NCBI RefSeq assembly: GCF_028816475.1
Contig: NZ_CP118247.1
Span: 124,001 to 188,000 of the forward strand
Direction of reading: 5' to 3'
DNA from: Devosia rhodophyticola
Lineage (GTDB): Bacteria; Pseudomonadota; Alphaproteobacteria; Rhizobiales; Devosiaceae
Length of the DNA: 64,000 nucleotides
Below, piece by piece: positions 36,497-45,545 of the stretch. The position numbers were made by a program, and so were the translations under genes. The number at the start of each line of letters is the position of its first letter. Positions within the stretch are counted from its first letter, which is position 1. The notes beneath the pieces were generated by a model. That model searched no databases and was not told the DNA's origin. It was given only the letters and a program-made list of their open reading frames with translations.

Positions 36497-38005
36497 CTAA
36501 AGCAGCTCGATGCGGATGAGCTGCGGTTCGCCCACTATGAACCCATCTGTAGCGATCTGTGCAAGCGATTCACGCACTGCACTTTCCTGGGTCTTTTGGG
36601 TCAGCATGACGACAGTGCGGGTGGGCGGGCCGTCGATAACCTCGTCCTTTACCCGTAGATCGGGGCGTTGAATGACACTTTCGATGGAAATGGAGCGCTC
36701 GCCCATGCGAGTTGCGATGGCCGCAAGAGCCCCCGGAACGTCGCGGGCATTAATGCGGATATAGAACCCGCCATCGTGATCGCGCGCCGGTGCCTGCTTG
36801 TAGGGCATCAGTTCCTGACTAGGCACACCCAGCGGCGGCACGCGCGTACCGCGCGCAATATCGAGAATATCGGACAGCACTGAGGACGCCGTGGGTGGGC
36901 CGCCTGCCCCCGGTCCGGCCAGCAGCAGTTCGTGAACATGGTCTGTTTCCAGCGCCACCGCGTTCATAACGCCATCAACGCCTGCAATGGCGCTGGTCTT
37001 GGGCACGAATGTGGGGTGTACGCGTTGCTCTATGCCGTCCTCGGAGCGCAGGGCCATGCCAAGGAGCTTGATCTTGTAACCAAGATCGGCCGCAACTTTT
37101 ATGTCGGCCTGGGTAATTTTGGATATGCCCTCGACCTGAATTTTGTCGGGTGCAATCTCATAGCCGAAGCAAAGCGTTGCAAGGATCGACAGCTTATGCG
37201 CGGTGTCGAAACCCTCGACGTCAAATGTCGGGTCCGCTTCAGCGTAACCTAGTGCCTGGGCATCGCGCAGACATTCAGCAAAGGAAATATCCTCATTGCC
37301 CATGCGCGTCAGAATGTAATTGCAGGTGCCGTTCATGATGCCATAAACGCGGGCGATACTGGCAGAACCCAAGCCTTCACGCAGGGTCTTGATTACCGGA
37401 ATACCGCCAGCAACCGCCGCTTCAAAGCCCAGTTGAGCGCCCGACTCTTCTGCAATTTTGGCAAGAGAAACGCCGTGTTTGGCAAGCAAAGCCTTGTTGG
37501 CGGTCACAACAGGGCGGCCAATTTCCAATGCAGCCTTGACCGCTGCATAGGCCGGGCCATCCTCGCCGCCGATCAGCTCGACGAACAAGTCAATATTTTC
37601 AGATTTAGCCAGTGCGACGGGATCGTCGAACCATTCCAGCCCCGAAATATCGATGCCACGATCTCGCGAACGCGAACGCGCTGCCACAGCTGTTACGACG
37701 ATCTGCCGACCAAGTTTTTTGGTCAGTTCAATGCCATCGCGCTGCAATATGCTGACAAGCGTCGCACCGACATTGCCGAGACCGGCCACGCCAAGGCGCA
37801 AGGGAGTTGCGACCGCGTTATCGCCGAAATCCTGCATCGCCTTCAATATCCGAGCGCGCGTTTCACTGCGCGGTTCGCGCCCTTCGCGCAGATCAAAGAC
37901 GAACAGCGGATCACCGGCGACGGTGCGGCCAAAGCGCGTTGGCGTCCACCCACGGGCGGCAATAAAAGTTTCAACGGCTTGGCGAAAAGTCTGGATATCA
38001 CTCAT
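36497..38005 (-). CDS. hom: Homoserine dehydrogenase with an extra N-terminal domain
   Basis: The 502-residue protein contains a normal homoserine dehydrogenase from about residue 68 (LGVAGLGNVGATL, VTANKALLAKHG, GIMNGTCNYILTRM, EADPTFDVEG) and a C-terminal ACT domain (ARDVPGALAAIATRM) for threonine feedback. It reduces aspartate semialdehyde to homoserine. The first 60 residues (FIAARGWTPTRFGRTVAGDP, FDLREGREPRSETR) resemble small stand-alone helix-turn-helix-like proteins of alphaproteobacteria and are not part of the usual enzyme. An internal ATG at 37837 could give a standard-length protein. Reading is continuous with no stop between the parts. Confidence 0.9.
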   Translation of the reverse strand: MSDIQTFRQAVETFIAARGWTPTRFGRTVAGDPLFVFDLREGREPRSETRARILKAMQDFGDNAVATPLRLGVAGLGNVGATLVSILQRDGIELTKKLGRQIVVTAVAARSRSRDRGIDISGLEWFDDPVALAKSENIDLFVELIGGEDGPAYAAVKAALEIGRPVVTANKALLAKHGVSLAKIAEESGAQLGFEAAVAGGIPVIKTLREGLGSASIARVYGIMNGTCNYILTRMGNEDISFAECLRDAQALGYAEADPTFDVEGFDTAHKLSILATLCFGYEIAPDKIQVEGISKITQADIKVAADLGYKIKLLGMALRSEDGIEQRVHPTFVPKTSAIAGVDGVMNAVALETDHVHELLLAGPGAGGPPTASSVLSDILDIARGTRVPPLGVPSQELMPYKQAPARDHDGGFYIRINARDVPGALAAIATRMGERSISIESVIQRPDLRVKDEVIDGPPTRTVVMLTQKTQESAVRESLAQIATDGFIVGEPQLIRIELL

Positions 38006-38088
38006 GCGCGCACATGAATAGGAAACCCCTAGCCGTCAATAGGGTTAGCGGGCGAACCTGCTAGGTATGGGCAAATGTGCAGCGTTTT

Positions 38089-38133
38089 TTGTTGGCACGG
38101 CCACCACCGGTTCGGGTGATGCCGTGCCAACAA
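38089..38133. other. Perfect 13-bp stem-loop after the aminotransferase gene
   Basis: Arms TTGTTGGCACGGC (38089-38101) and GCCGTGCCAACAA (38121-38133) match perfectly around a 19-base loop with its own CACC/GGTG pairing. It touches the stop of the aminotransferase gene. On the minus strand an A-run rather than a T-run follows, so it is not a textbook terminator for that gene, but it may still stabilise or end the transcript. Confidence 0.5.
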
Positions 38134-38134
38134 T

Positions 38135-39355
38135 CTATTTGACCGAATTCAACGGCACCACATTGGTGCGCGATGCGTCGTTGCCACCTAGCAGTTTTTT
38201 GATGCCACGAGCGGCCTGTCGGATGCGCTGCTCGTTCTCGACGAACGCCAATCGAATATACTGATCGCCATATTCACCAAAGCCAACGCCCGGTGCCACG
38301 GCAACACCGGTTTCCTGAATCAGCATTTTGGCAAATTCGAGCGAGCCCAGATGGGCAAACTGCTCGGGGATGGGAGCCCAGGCAAACATAGTGGCTTTGG
38401 GAATCGGGATGTTCCAACCGGCGCGGCCAAAGCTATCCACCAGTACATCGCGGCGATGCTGATAGATTCTGCGGGCTTCGTCGATCACATCATCTGACCC
38501 GTTCAATGCGGCGGCGGCGGCCACCTGAATGGGTGTGAATGCGCCATAGTCGAGATAAGATTTGACGCGGGCAAGCGCCGCAATCAGACGCTCGTTTCCC
38601 ACGGCAAAACCAACGCGCCAACCGGGCATCGAATAGGTCTTGGACATGGAGGTAAATTCAACGGTGATGTCGATGGCACCGGGAATCTGGAGAACCGATG
38701 GCGGGGGAGCGTCGTCAAAATAGATCTCGGAATAGGCGAGATCGGAGAGAATGAAGATGCCCTGTGCCTTACAATATTTGACCACTTCGGCATAAAAATC
38801 GAGATCGGCCGTATAAGCGGTCGGGTTGGCCGGGTAGTTGAGGATCAAGGCGATCGGCTTAGGGATCGAGTGGCGAACGGCCCGATCAAGCACCCGCAAG
38901 AATTCCTCATTGGGGTCCGCTGGCATGGAGCGCACAACGCCCCCCGACATGATGAAGCCAAACGAATGGATGGGATAGGTCGGATTGGGTACCAGGACAA
39001 CGTCGCCCGGCGCCGTGATGGCTTGCGCCATGTTGGCAAAGCCTTCCTTGGAGCCAAGCGTTGCGACAACCTGGGTATCGGGATTGAGTTTTACCCCGAA
39101 ACGCCGTCCATAATAGGATGCCTGGGCCTTGCGTAGACCGGGAATGCCCTTGGAGGCGGAATATCGGTGGGTGCGGGGATCGAGCACCGTTTCCTTGAGT
39201 TTATTTACGATGTGATCCGGGGTCGGCAGATCGGGATTGCCCATGCCCAAATCAATGATGTCGACGCCGTTGGCACGAGCCTTGGCCTTGATCGGGTTGA
39301 TATGCTCGAACACATAGGGTGGCAGGCGGCGAATGCGATGGAAGTCTTCGCTCAT
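38135..39355 (-). CDS. PLP-dependent aminotransferase (AlaC/LL-diaminopimelate aminotransferase-like)
   Basis: A 406-residue class I/II aminotransferase. It shows VIDLGMGNPDLPTPDHIV (as IDLGMGNPDLP), NYPANPTAY, the pyridoxal-phosphate Lys in TSMSKTYSMPGWRVGFAVG and the C-terminal Arg region QYIRLAFVENEQRIRQA. The group includes glutamate-pyruvate transaminases and diaminopimelate aminotransferases. It lies upstream of hom, consistent with aspartate-family amino acid metabolism; alanine synthesis is equally possible. The 129-base gap to hom holds a strong stem-loop. Confidence 0.85.
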   Translation of the reverse strand: MSEDFHRIRRLPPYVFEHINPIKAKARANGVDIIDLGMGNPDLPTPDHIVNKLKETVLDPRTHRYSASKGIPGLRKAQASYYGRRFGVKLNPDTQVVATLGSKEGFANMAQAITAPGDVVLVPNPTYPIHSFGFIMSGGVVRSMPADPNEEFLRVLDRAVRHSIPKPIALILNYPANPTAYTADLDFYAEVVKYCKAQGIFILSDLAYSEIYFDDAPPPSVLQIPGAIDITVEFTSMSKTYSMPGWRVGFAVGNERLIAALARVKSYLDYGAFTPIQVAAAAALNGSDDVIDEARRIYQHRRDVLVDSFGRAGWNIPIPKATMFAWAPIPEQFAHLGSLEFAKMLIQETGVAVAPGVGFGEYGDQYIRLAFVENEQRIRQAARGIKKLLGGNDASRTNVVPLNSVK

Positions 39356-39492
39356 GATGTCCTCAGCGGTCCTTGGGACCCAAATGGCCGCGACGCGCCT
39401 TGCGCCACTCCCGTCAAATAGAGGGAAAATTATCGCGGAATTATGGTTGCAAACGGGTTAAAGGCGCAAGGATGCGCCAGGCATCGTGTTCG

Positions 39493-39626
39493 GCTCTTCC
39501 CAGCCACCAAGTGGCCCTCGGGAAGAGCTAACGGGCGTTCGCCTCGCTCTGCGCGCGCGCCGCCGCACACCGAATTTTGCAGGCGAGCGAGGCTCCAACC
39601 AAAGCAATGGTGTACAGCGTTGGCAT
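39493..39626. other. Structured intergenic stretch with two hairpins and a 32-codon ORF
   Basis: The 406-base gap between the aminotransferase and the glycosyltransferase has no ordinary gene. It holds two adjoining hairpins: 39493-39528 (9-bp arms GCTCTTCCC/GGGAAGAGC with an inner GCCAC/GTGGC pair) and 39541-39593 (arms GCCTCGCTC/GAGCGAGGC). On the minus strand an ORF at 39626-39528 encodes 32 residues with a hydrophobic start (MPTLYTIALVGASLA) behind AAGGG, and its stop abuts the first hairpin. This may be a small RNA or a short membrane peptide with its terminator. Confidence 0.3.
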
Positions 39627-39761
39627 AACTCTTGCCCTTCGAGCCCGATTTTTGTAATGAATTCCGCTAGTAGAGCCGTTCTTAAATGCTGTTTCCAGTA
39701 TTGTAAATGGCCCGAAGGACGCCAACCTTCGGTACACAACGGCACATAGTGAGGTTAGACA

Positions 39762-41087
39762 TTGAAGCGCATTGCCCTGGTCACGATAGGCACGCAAGGC
39801 GACGTTCAACCCTATCTGGCCCTCGCCACAAGCCTTAAAAACCGCGGCTATTCGGTCGTGTTGGGAGCGTCAGAAGAGTTCGAGGACATGGTCACTGGCT
39901 ATGGAATTGATTTCCATTCGCTCGGCCCTTCCATTCAGGCATTCCTGCAGCAGTCGCGATTCGAAAATGCGATGAGCCAGTCAATGCTGATCAATGGCCC
40001 CTCGCTATTACGGCAAGGCCAACAAATCGTTGATACGGCGGCGCGGCACGCCTGGAGCATGTGTCAGGGCGCCGACGCGGTCATCTTGAACATGAACACC
40101 AGCTTTGGTATCGACATTGCCGAGGCGCTCAATATCCCGGCGGTCATGGTGGCGCTGCAGCCGCTGAATTCCACCAGCGAATTCCCGCTTTGCATCTATT
40201 ATGGCGCTGATTTTGGGCGCGCCTTCAATCGGCTGAGCTACACAGCCATGACGGTCCAGCAGATTTATTACAATTTGCCACGCAACAAACTGCGCCGTGA
40301 ATTGATGGGATTGGAATCGCGCAAGAAGGGCGGCTTTTTCAAGAACACCGACGGGTCGGCCCTGACGACGCTCTACGCCTATTCGGCTGCCGTTTCGCCG
40401 CGCCCGCGAGACTGGCCCAAAACGGCGTTGGTTACAGGCTATTGGCAGTTGCCCGATCACAGCGACTGGCAACCGTCGCAGGCCTTTCAGGATTTCCTCT
40501 CAGGTGGAGAGGCACCGGTCTATATTGGCTTTGGCTCCATGCCGTTCGGTGCCGAACGCAATACGCAAATCCTCAAGGAAGCGGTCAAGCAATGGGGTGG
40601 TCGGGCCGTCGTCGCGCGGGGCTGGGGCGGAATCAATCCCAATGATTTACCAGACTCGATCTTTGCCATCGAAAAGGCCCCCCACGACAAGCTGTTCCAG
40701 TATGTTAGTGCTGTGGTTCATCATGGCGGCGCTGGCACCACCTCGGCGGGATTGCACTTGGGGCGACCGACTTTTGTAGTTCCCCAAACCGTTGACCAAC
40801 CCTATTGGGGCCGGCGGGTTTATGAATTGGGCTGCGGACCCAAGCCGATCAGACTGCGCAAGCTAACACCGGATCTATTGGCCAAGGCGCTTGCCGATCT
40901 GAGCACCAACCAGAATTATCGCAAGAGTGCTGCGGCACTAAGCGAGCATTTGATTGCCGAAGACGGCGCCGCCAAGGCGATCAAGGTCATCGAACGCGTG
41001 ATGACCAACTATGTGCCGGGTGCCGCAAAAGAAGAAGAAACGCTCGAAGCGCAAGCCGATCCTCAGCAAGACCGGCTAGAAAATTAG
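39762..41087 (+). CDS. UGT-type glycosyltransferase (GT1/GT28-like)
   Basis: The 441-residue enzyme has the two-domain GT-B fold. The N-terminal domain begins IALVTIGTQGDVQPYLALATSL, as in sterol glucosyltransferases and rhamnosyltransferases; the C-terminal domain carries the nucleotide-sugar signature VVHHGGAGTTSAGLHLGRP followed by VVPQTVDQPYWGRR. The start is a TTG with GAGG seven bases upstream. It probably glycosylates a lipid or terpenoid acceptor at the membrane. The acceptor is unknown. Confidence 0.85.
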   Translation: MKRIALVTIGTQGDVQPYLALATSLKNRGYSVVLGASEEFEDMVTGYGIDFHSLGPSIQAFLQQSRFENAMSQSMLINGPSLLRQGQQIVDTAARHAWSMCQGADAVILNMNTSFGIDIAEALNIPAVMVALQPLNSTSEFPLCIYYGADFGRAFNRLSYTAMTVQQIYYNLPRNKLRRELMGLESRKKGGFFKNTDGSALTTLYAYSAAVSPRPRDWPKTALVTGYWQLPDHSDWQPSQAFQDFLSGGEAPVYIGFGSMPFGAERNTQILKEAVKQWGGRAVVARGWGGINPNDLPDSIFAIEKAPHDKLFQYVSAVVHHGGAGTTSAGLHLGRPTFVVPQTVDQPYWGRRVYELGCGPKPIRLRKLTPDLLAKALADLSTNQNYRKSAAALSEHLIAEDGAAKAIKVIERVMTNYVPGAAKEEETLEAQADPQQDRLEN

Positions 41088-41725
41088 CGTTGGCGCATCA
41101 GTGCGGTGGCGACTGCGGCGACAGCAACAGGGCCGAGCTGCGCTAATGCCAAGGCGAAGATCAAGATGCTCAAATCGGCGTTGACCCAGGCAAGAGTCAC
41201 GAGGCCAGCACCGGCCAGAGCAAATGCAAAACCAGCGGCTCGATGCACGACGCGCCAGGCGCGATCATCCTTGATTGGCCAGGGTAGCCTTAGGCCGGCG
41301 TAGCTGTTCCGTTCCGCTTCGGCGATCACAACACCGACGACGATCAGCAAAGCACCAAGCCCGTAAGCGGTTAACTTGATCAGGTCGAGATCGGAACCGA
41401 TCCCGATGAGAAGCAATCCCATTTGGACTGCGTCCGCAACGGTCAAGAATAGTGTCAGCGCCGGATCAAGGACGTGCCGGGTCTGTAAGAGCCTGTTTTT
41501 GGTCAGCCCCATCCCCAGCCCGATAAAAATCAATGTAATCAGCAGTGCAACGATAGGTGCGCCAGCGAGGGCCATATCGCGCGGCCAGATCCAGTCTGGT
41601 TGACTGTGCGGCCCCCAGTGGGCCGGATAGCTGAAATCATCAGGGACGCGGAACAGGATAACGCCGGTTGTGGCCATCAATACGGCCAGCAGCAACAGGT
41701 GAAATCGCGTTACCAATCTGAACAT
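41084..41725 (-). CDS. SdpI/DUF1648-type membrane protein
   Basis: This 213-residue protein has about six hydrophobic helices. The first helix is followed by the DUF1648-like segment FSYPAHWGPHSQPDWIWPRDMAL, and the C-terminal half (ERNSYAGLRLPWPIKDDRAWRVVHRAAG) matches the SdpI family, in which Bacillus SdpI gives immunity to a toxin. Here no toxin gene is nearby, and many members have no known role. It converges on the glycosyltransferase with a 4-base overlap. Confidence 0.75.
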   Translation of the reverse strand: MFRLVTRFHLLLLAVLMATTGVILFRVPDDFSYPAHWGPHSQPDWIWPRDMALAGAPIVALLITLIFIGLGMGLTKNRLLQTRHVLDPALTLFLTVADAVQMGLLLIGIGSDLDLIKLTAYGLGALLIVVGVVIAEAERNSYAGLRLPWPIKDDRAWRVVHRAAGFAFALAGAGLVTLAWVNADLSILIFALALAQLGPVAVAAVATALMRQR

Positions 41726-41767
41726 TAGGCCGATACACTGACTAGAGGGAGGATGCGGCGGTCAAAG

Positions 41768-41793
41768 AAAAGGGCCGGTTTCCCGGCCCTTTT
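41768..41793 (-). terminator. Rho-independent terminator after rpsI
   Basis: Arms AAAAGGGCCGG and CCGGCCCTTTT pair perfectly across a 4-base loop, ending in a T-run in the minus direction. It lies 23 bases beyond the rpsI stop. Confidence 0.85.
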
Positions 41794-41815
41794 ACAAAAT
41801 CGATAATCCCTGCGC

Positions 41816-42298
41816 TTAACGCTTGGAGAACTGGAAGGACTTGCGGGCCTTGGCCTTACCGTACTTCTTGCGTTCTACAACGCGGCTATCGCGGGTCAGG
41901 AAGCCACCCTTCTTGAGGACGGCGCGCAGTTCAGGCTCAAAGTAGTTCAGAGCCTTGGAGATGCCGTGACGAACCGCACCAGCTTGCCCCGAAAGGCCGC
42001 CGCCAGCGACGGTAACTGTCACGTCGTACTGGTCGGTACGCTCGGTCGCAACGATTGGCTGCTTGACGATGAGCTGAAGAACGGGGCGGGCAAAATAGGT
42101 CGCAAATTCGCGGCCATTGATGACCAGTTTGCCCTTGCCTGGCTTGATCCAGACGCGGGCAACGGCGTTCTTGCGCTTGCCGGTGGCATAGGCGCGACCG
42201 AGTGAGTCAAGCTTTTGCACGTGAACAGGGGCTGTTGATACAGCTTCTGCAACGGTGCTGCCGCCGAGTTCTTCCAAAGAATTGATGGTCTCAGCCAT
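41816..42298 (-). CDS. rpsI: 30S ribosomal protein S9
   Basis: A 160-residue S9 protein. The conserved body starts at about residue 35 ([22 protein letters not shown]), continues with [19 protein letters not shown] and ends in the typical basic tail [14 protein letters not shown] that reaches the P-site tRNA. The first 30 residues are an acidic leader seen in alphaproteobacterial S9. It directly follows rplM in the same operon. Confidence 0.98.
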   Translation of the reverse strand: MAETINSLEELGGSTVAEAVSTAPVHVQKLDSLGRAYATGKRKNAVARVWIKPGKGKLVINGREFATYFARPVLQLIVKQPIVATERTDQYDVTVTVAGGGLSGQAGAVRHGISKALNYFEPELRAVLKKGGFLTRDSRVVERKKYGKAKARKSFQFSKR

Positions 42299-42763
42299 TT
42301 ACTTAACCCTCACGTTCTTGGAATTCATGGCAGCAACGTCGAGCTTGGTCGGCTGCTGGGCTTCATGGGGATGCTCGGAACCGGCATAAACCTTGAGGTT
42401 TTTGAGCTGTGCGCGGGTCAACGGGCCGCCGGGAAGCATGCGGCGAACGGCGTTTTCCAGAACGCGCTCGGGGAAACGACCTTCGAGCAATTCGCGGGCC
42501 GTACGGTCCTTGATGCCGCCAGCAAAGCCGGTATGCCAGTAAAATTTGTGCTGATCCAGCTTGCGGCCGGTCAGTTTCACCTTGTCGGCATTGATGACAA
42601 CGATGTTGTCGCCCATGTCCATGTGGGGTGTAAACGTTGGTAGATGCTTGCCACGAAGGCGAGAGGCGATGATTGACGCAAGACGGCCCACGACGAGCCC
42701 TTGGGCGTCGATCAGGATCCACTTTTTGTCGATATCGCTCGGTTTGGCCGAGTAGGTGCTCAT
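42299..42763 (-). CDS. rplM: 50S ribosomal protein L13
   Basis: The 154-residue L13 protein is recognised by [27 protein letters not shown] (start), [18 protein letters not shown], the FAGGIK region and [18 protein letters not shown] near the end. It assembles early into the large subunit. GAGGAA lies upstream of the ATG. It is the first gene of the rplM-rpsI operon, as in most bacteria. Confidence 0.98.
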   Translation of the reverse strand: MSTYSAKPSDIDKKWILIDAQGLVVGRLASIIASRLRGKHLPTFTPHMDMGDNIVVINADKVKLTGRKLDQHKFYWHTGFAGGIKDRTARELLEGRFPERVLENAVRRMLPGGPLTRAQLKNLKVYAGSEHPHEAQQPTKLDVAAMNSKNVRVK

Positions 42764-42867
42764 ATCGCGATATTCCTCAGAAGTTTCGCGGCCATTTAGC
42801 GATAGCGGGAAAGGCAGTCAAGAGGTATTATAATGTTGTTGTTTTTCAATATGTTATAAATGCGGTA

Positions 42868-43950
42868 TCATGATACCGCGTCGAGATTCTGACGGTTTCG
42901 AACCATGTCTGCGAGGTAGGCGACGGCTGCGCCGGCGAGCATGAAAGCCATTGCCTGATGGCCGATGGCCAGCGACAAAGGCACGAAATTGAGCAACGTT
43001 GCGATGCCAAGTGCTACCTGAACGAGCACTAAAAGCCCCAAACGTGTTAGCCAGCCGTGCACGCCGAGAAAGCCTTCGGTGCGACTTTGACGCCAAATTA
43101 GCAGCCCGAGATAGAGTACGACGAGATAAGCTATGCATCTATGGACGAACTGAACCGTCAGGGCGTTCTCAAAAAGGTTGCGCCACCAAGGATCAATGAC
43201 GGCGAGACCGTTCGGAATTATCGAACCATCCATCAGCGGCCAGGTGTTGTAGCCCATGCCGGCATCAAGACCGGCGACGAAGGCCCCTGCCCCGATCTGA
43301 ATGAAAATCAGCGCCAGAAGCAGTCCGGCGCTCCACATGTGGCGGGATGTTACGGTCCCCGATAGCGCGCCCGGTTTGAGCCAGCGCGGTACGAACACCA
43401 GCGCCATGAACAATAGTGAGGCGGCGCAAAGGTGGGCGGCCAGACGATATTGGGAGACGGAGGTCAGTTGGGTCAGGCCCGAGGTTACCATCCACCAGCC
43501 CAAAAGCCCTTGAAATCCACCCAGAACGAACAGGCCGAAAAGTGGCCAAGCCAGACGACGGGGCAAGCGGCGCTGCAGCAGGAAAACAGCGAAGGGCGCG
43601 AGGAAGGCAAAACCCAGCAATCGACCAATCAGGCGGTGCAGATATTCCCAAAAGAAAATGCCCTTGAAATTGTCGAGGGTCATCCAGCTATTGAGGACTT
43701 CATATTGGGGAATGGTCTTGTAGGCGTCGAATTCGGCCTGCCAGTCGGCATCTGACAAGGGTGGAATGATACCGGAGATCGGCTTCCAACTGGTAATTGA
43801 AAGACCCGATTCGGTGAGGCGCGTAATGCCGCCAACCACGACCATACCGAGAACCAGCGCCGCCATAACATAGAGCCAAATCCGCACCGGCCTGAGCCGG
43901 TCGGGGGCGGTTGTGGTTGGTATTGATGCGGCGTTTTGGGCGATGGTCAC
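42868..43950 (-). CDS. ctaA: Heme A synthase (COX15/CtaA)
   Basis: The 360-residue membrane enzyme oxidises heme O to heme A for cytochrome c oxidase. It has about eight transmembrane helices and the family motif GGITRLTESGLSITSWKP; the haem-binding His residues are in YLHRLIGRLLG, LAAHLCAASLLF, FVHRCIAYLVV and IGHQAMAFMLAG. I chose the GTG at 43950 because the longer frame would run across the start of the divergent DUF2842 gene. Confidence 0.92.
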   Translation of the reverse strand: MTIAQNAASIPTTTAPDRLRPVRIWLYVMAALVLGMVVVGGITRLTESGLSITSWKPISGIIPPLSDADWQAEFDAYKTIPQYEVLNSWMTLDNFKGIFFWEYLHRLIGRLLGFAFLAPFAVFLLQRRLPRRLAWPLFGLFVLGGFQGLLGWWMVTSGLTQLTSVSQYRLAAHLCAASLLFMALVFVPRWLKPGALSGTVTSRHMWSAGLLLALIFIQIGAGAFVAGLDAGMGYNTWPLMDGSIIPNGLAVIDPWWRNLFENALTVQFVHRCIAYLVVLYLGLLIWRQSRTEGFLGVHGWLTRLGLLVLVQVALGIATLLNFVPLSLAIGHQAMAFMLAGAAVAYLADMVRNRQNLDAVS

Positions 43951-44029
43951 GGCATTATCCCGGTATCGGAGAACCGCCGAGAGTGGTAAGCCCCGAAAAC
44001 CTGTCCTGCAATAGCCGCGATGACGCACC

Positions 44030-44239
44030 ATGAGCCAATCCATCCGCAAACTCCTTGGTATCGTCCTGATTCTGGTCTCGATCGCCGTGTGGTTGGGATT
44101 GGGAACATGGGTCTATCTGGGATTGCTGCAGGAAATGCCCTGGTGGGTGCATATTCCTTATTTCTGCGTGGCGGGCCTCGGGTGGCTTTATCCGGCGATG
44201 GTGCTGATCCGGTGGATGGCCAAGCCCGATAAGGCCTAG
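44030..44239 (+). CDS. DUF2842 small membrane protein
   Basis: A 69-residue protein with two transmembrane helices (LLGIVLILVSIAVWLGLGTWVYLGLL and a second over FCVAGLGWLYPAMVLI), ending in a basic tail. This length and the WxxHxPxF-like centre (WWVHIPYFCVAG) are typical of DUF2842, often found next to heme A synthase in alphaproteobacteria. A role in cytochrome oxidase assembly is suggested by this linkage only. Confidence 0.8.
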   Translation: MSQSIRKLLGIVLILVSIAVWLGLGTWVYLGLLQEMPWWVHIPYFCVAGLGWLYPAMVLIRWMAKPDKA

Positions 44240-44766
44240 GCCTTGACCTCTTTGAGGTGCAGGAACGCAACGCCAATCAACGCCAGACTGATGCCGCTGG
44301 CAACTGTGCGGGCGATATTCCAGACCTGCCATTTGGCAGAATAATCGGTCCATATCTGCTGCGCGGCTTCGGTGCTTTGGGGAATTTCAACCAACGCCAA
44401 CGCTTCGTTCATCGGAACATTGACCGCCATCGTGGCCCCTAGCCCGCCGATCAAATAGACAATGCCTGCCGCCAGAAATGCCCGAGCGGACAGTTTGCGC
44501 CGTTGGGTTTGCGACAACCATGCGGTGACGAAAAGAATAACCGGGGTGCCGAAAAATGCCGGTGCGAAGACGGCGTTTCGGACGGATGCGTTCATCGCCT
44601 GCATGGCGGCAATTGCGACGGTGGGTTCGGCCGTATCGAGCCCCCACATGGTCGAGCAAATCCAGGCGTAGAAAAAGCCGAAGATTGCGCCACAAAGCAC
44701 CAGCGACAAGAAGGCGAATGACGTCAGTAGCGGCGGAATCTTGAGAAACTGAGGTTGGGGTGTCAT
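44236..44766 (-). CDS. DUF1772 (anthrone oxygenase-like) membrane protein
   Basis: The 176-residue protein starts at the ATG at 44766 behind GGGAGA. It has four hydrophobic helices and conserved DUF1772 residues around GAIFGFFYAWICSTMWGLD, NASVRNAVFAPAFFG and NVPMNEALALVE. Members are related to anthrone oxygenases, but bacterial functions are mostly unknown. It is divergent from a TetR regulator, and twin operators occupy the space between them, so the regulator very probably controls it. Its stop overlaps the DUF2842 stop by 4 bases. Confidence 0.8.
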   Translation of the reverse strand: MTPQPQFLKIPPLLTSFAFLSLVLCGAIFGFFYAWICSTMWGLDTAEPTVAIAAMQAMNASVRNAVFAPAFFGTPVILFVTAWLSQTQRRKLSARAFLAAGIVYLIGGLGATMAVNVPMNEALALVEIPQSTEAAQQIWTDYSAKWQVWNIARTVASGISLALIGVAFLHLKEVKA

Positions 44767-44780
44767 GTCATCTCCCTGGG

Positions 44781-44825
44781 CGTAATTGCTATTACGGTTG
44801 TATGTATCCGTAATTGCTATTACGG
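44781..44825. promoter_or_regulatory. Twin palindromic operators between DUF1772 and tetR genes
   Basis: The 17-base sequence CGTAATTGCTATTACGG occurs twice, at 44781-44797 and 44809-44825, 28 bases apart centre to centre. Each copy is a palindrome (ATTACG arms around TGCT), and the second extends to perfect 8-base arms. The sites sit 15 bases from the DUF1772 start and 28 from the TetR start, as expected for a repressor that controls both. Confidence 0.85.
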
Positions 44826-44852
44826 ATACTGTCAATGCCATGAGAGGTCGTG

Positions 44853-45449
44853 ATGCGCGCGCAAACCAGATCACAGCGACAGGAAGAGATTGAGATTGCA
44901 GCCTATAAGCTGCTGGAAAAGAGCGGCTATGCGGGCACCTCGATGCAAGGCATTGCGCGCATGGCCAAGGCATCGAACGAAACCCTCTACAATTGGTATG
45001 GCGACAAGCAGGGCCTTTTCAAAGCGCTGGTCACCCGCAATGCGGCCGAAGTCAAAGCGCTGTTGGAACAAGAACTGTCCACCGAACGGAATGCTCTGGC
45101 CATCCTTGGCCAACTCGGCCCAAAGCTATTGGGGCTCCTCCTGGGCGAACGCGCCATAGCCCTCAACCGCGCCGCCGCCGCAGATGCCAGTGGTGAATTG
45201 GGCGCGGCTTTGGGCGAGGCGGGACGCGATGCGGTGCTGCCGCTGCTTCTCAAAGTGCTGGAGCGGGCACAAAGCGCAGGCCAGCTTTCTTTTGAGCGCA
45301 GCGATCAGGCGGCTATTCTCTATTTGAATTTGCTGGTCGGCGATCTGCAGATTCGACGCGTAATCGGCACGGTACCGCCACCCACAGCCGCGTTTTGCGA
45401 GGAGCGGTCACAGCGGGCTTTGTCGTATCTGAGCCAGATTATGGGATGA
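44853..45449 (+). CDS. TetR-family transcriptional regulator
   Basis: A 198-residue regulator. The N-terminal helix-turn-helix is at residues 12-58 (EIAAYKLLEKSGYAGTSMQGIARMAKASNETLYNWYGDKQGLF split over the usual helices), followed by a helical ligand-binding domain with a C-terminal part resembling TetR_C of the AefR group. The ATG at 44853 follows GAGAGG. Twin operators upstream make autoregulation and control of the DUF1772 gene likely. Confidence 0.9.
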   Translation: MRAQTRSQRQEEIEIAAYKLLEKSGYAGTSMQGIARMAKASNETLYNWYGDKQGLFKALVTRNAAEVKALLEQELSTERNALAILGQLGPKLLGLLLGERAIALNRAAAADASGELGAALGEAGRDAVLPLLLKVLERAQSAGQLSFERSDQAAILYLNLLVGDLQIRRVIGTVPPPTAAFCEERSQRALSYLSQIMG

Positions 45450-45545
45450 TTTTATGCACCGACCCGACCGGGCCATTGGCTGAAACCAGATTGCCTGCCG
45501 ATAGCGGCGACTACATTTGACTCGCCTGGTTAAAAGCGTGCCATT

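Noticed and set aside
35552..36658. Long open frame on the plus strand (368 codons)
   Set aside because: It lies antisense to glpX and the end of hom, both certain genes, and arises from codon bias.
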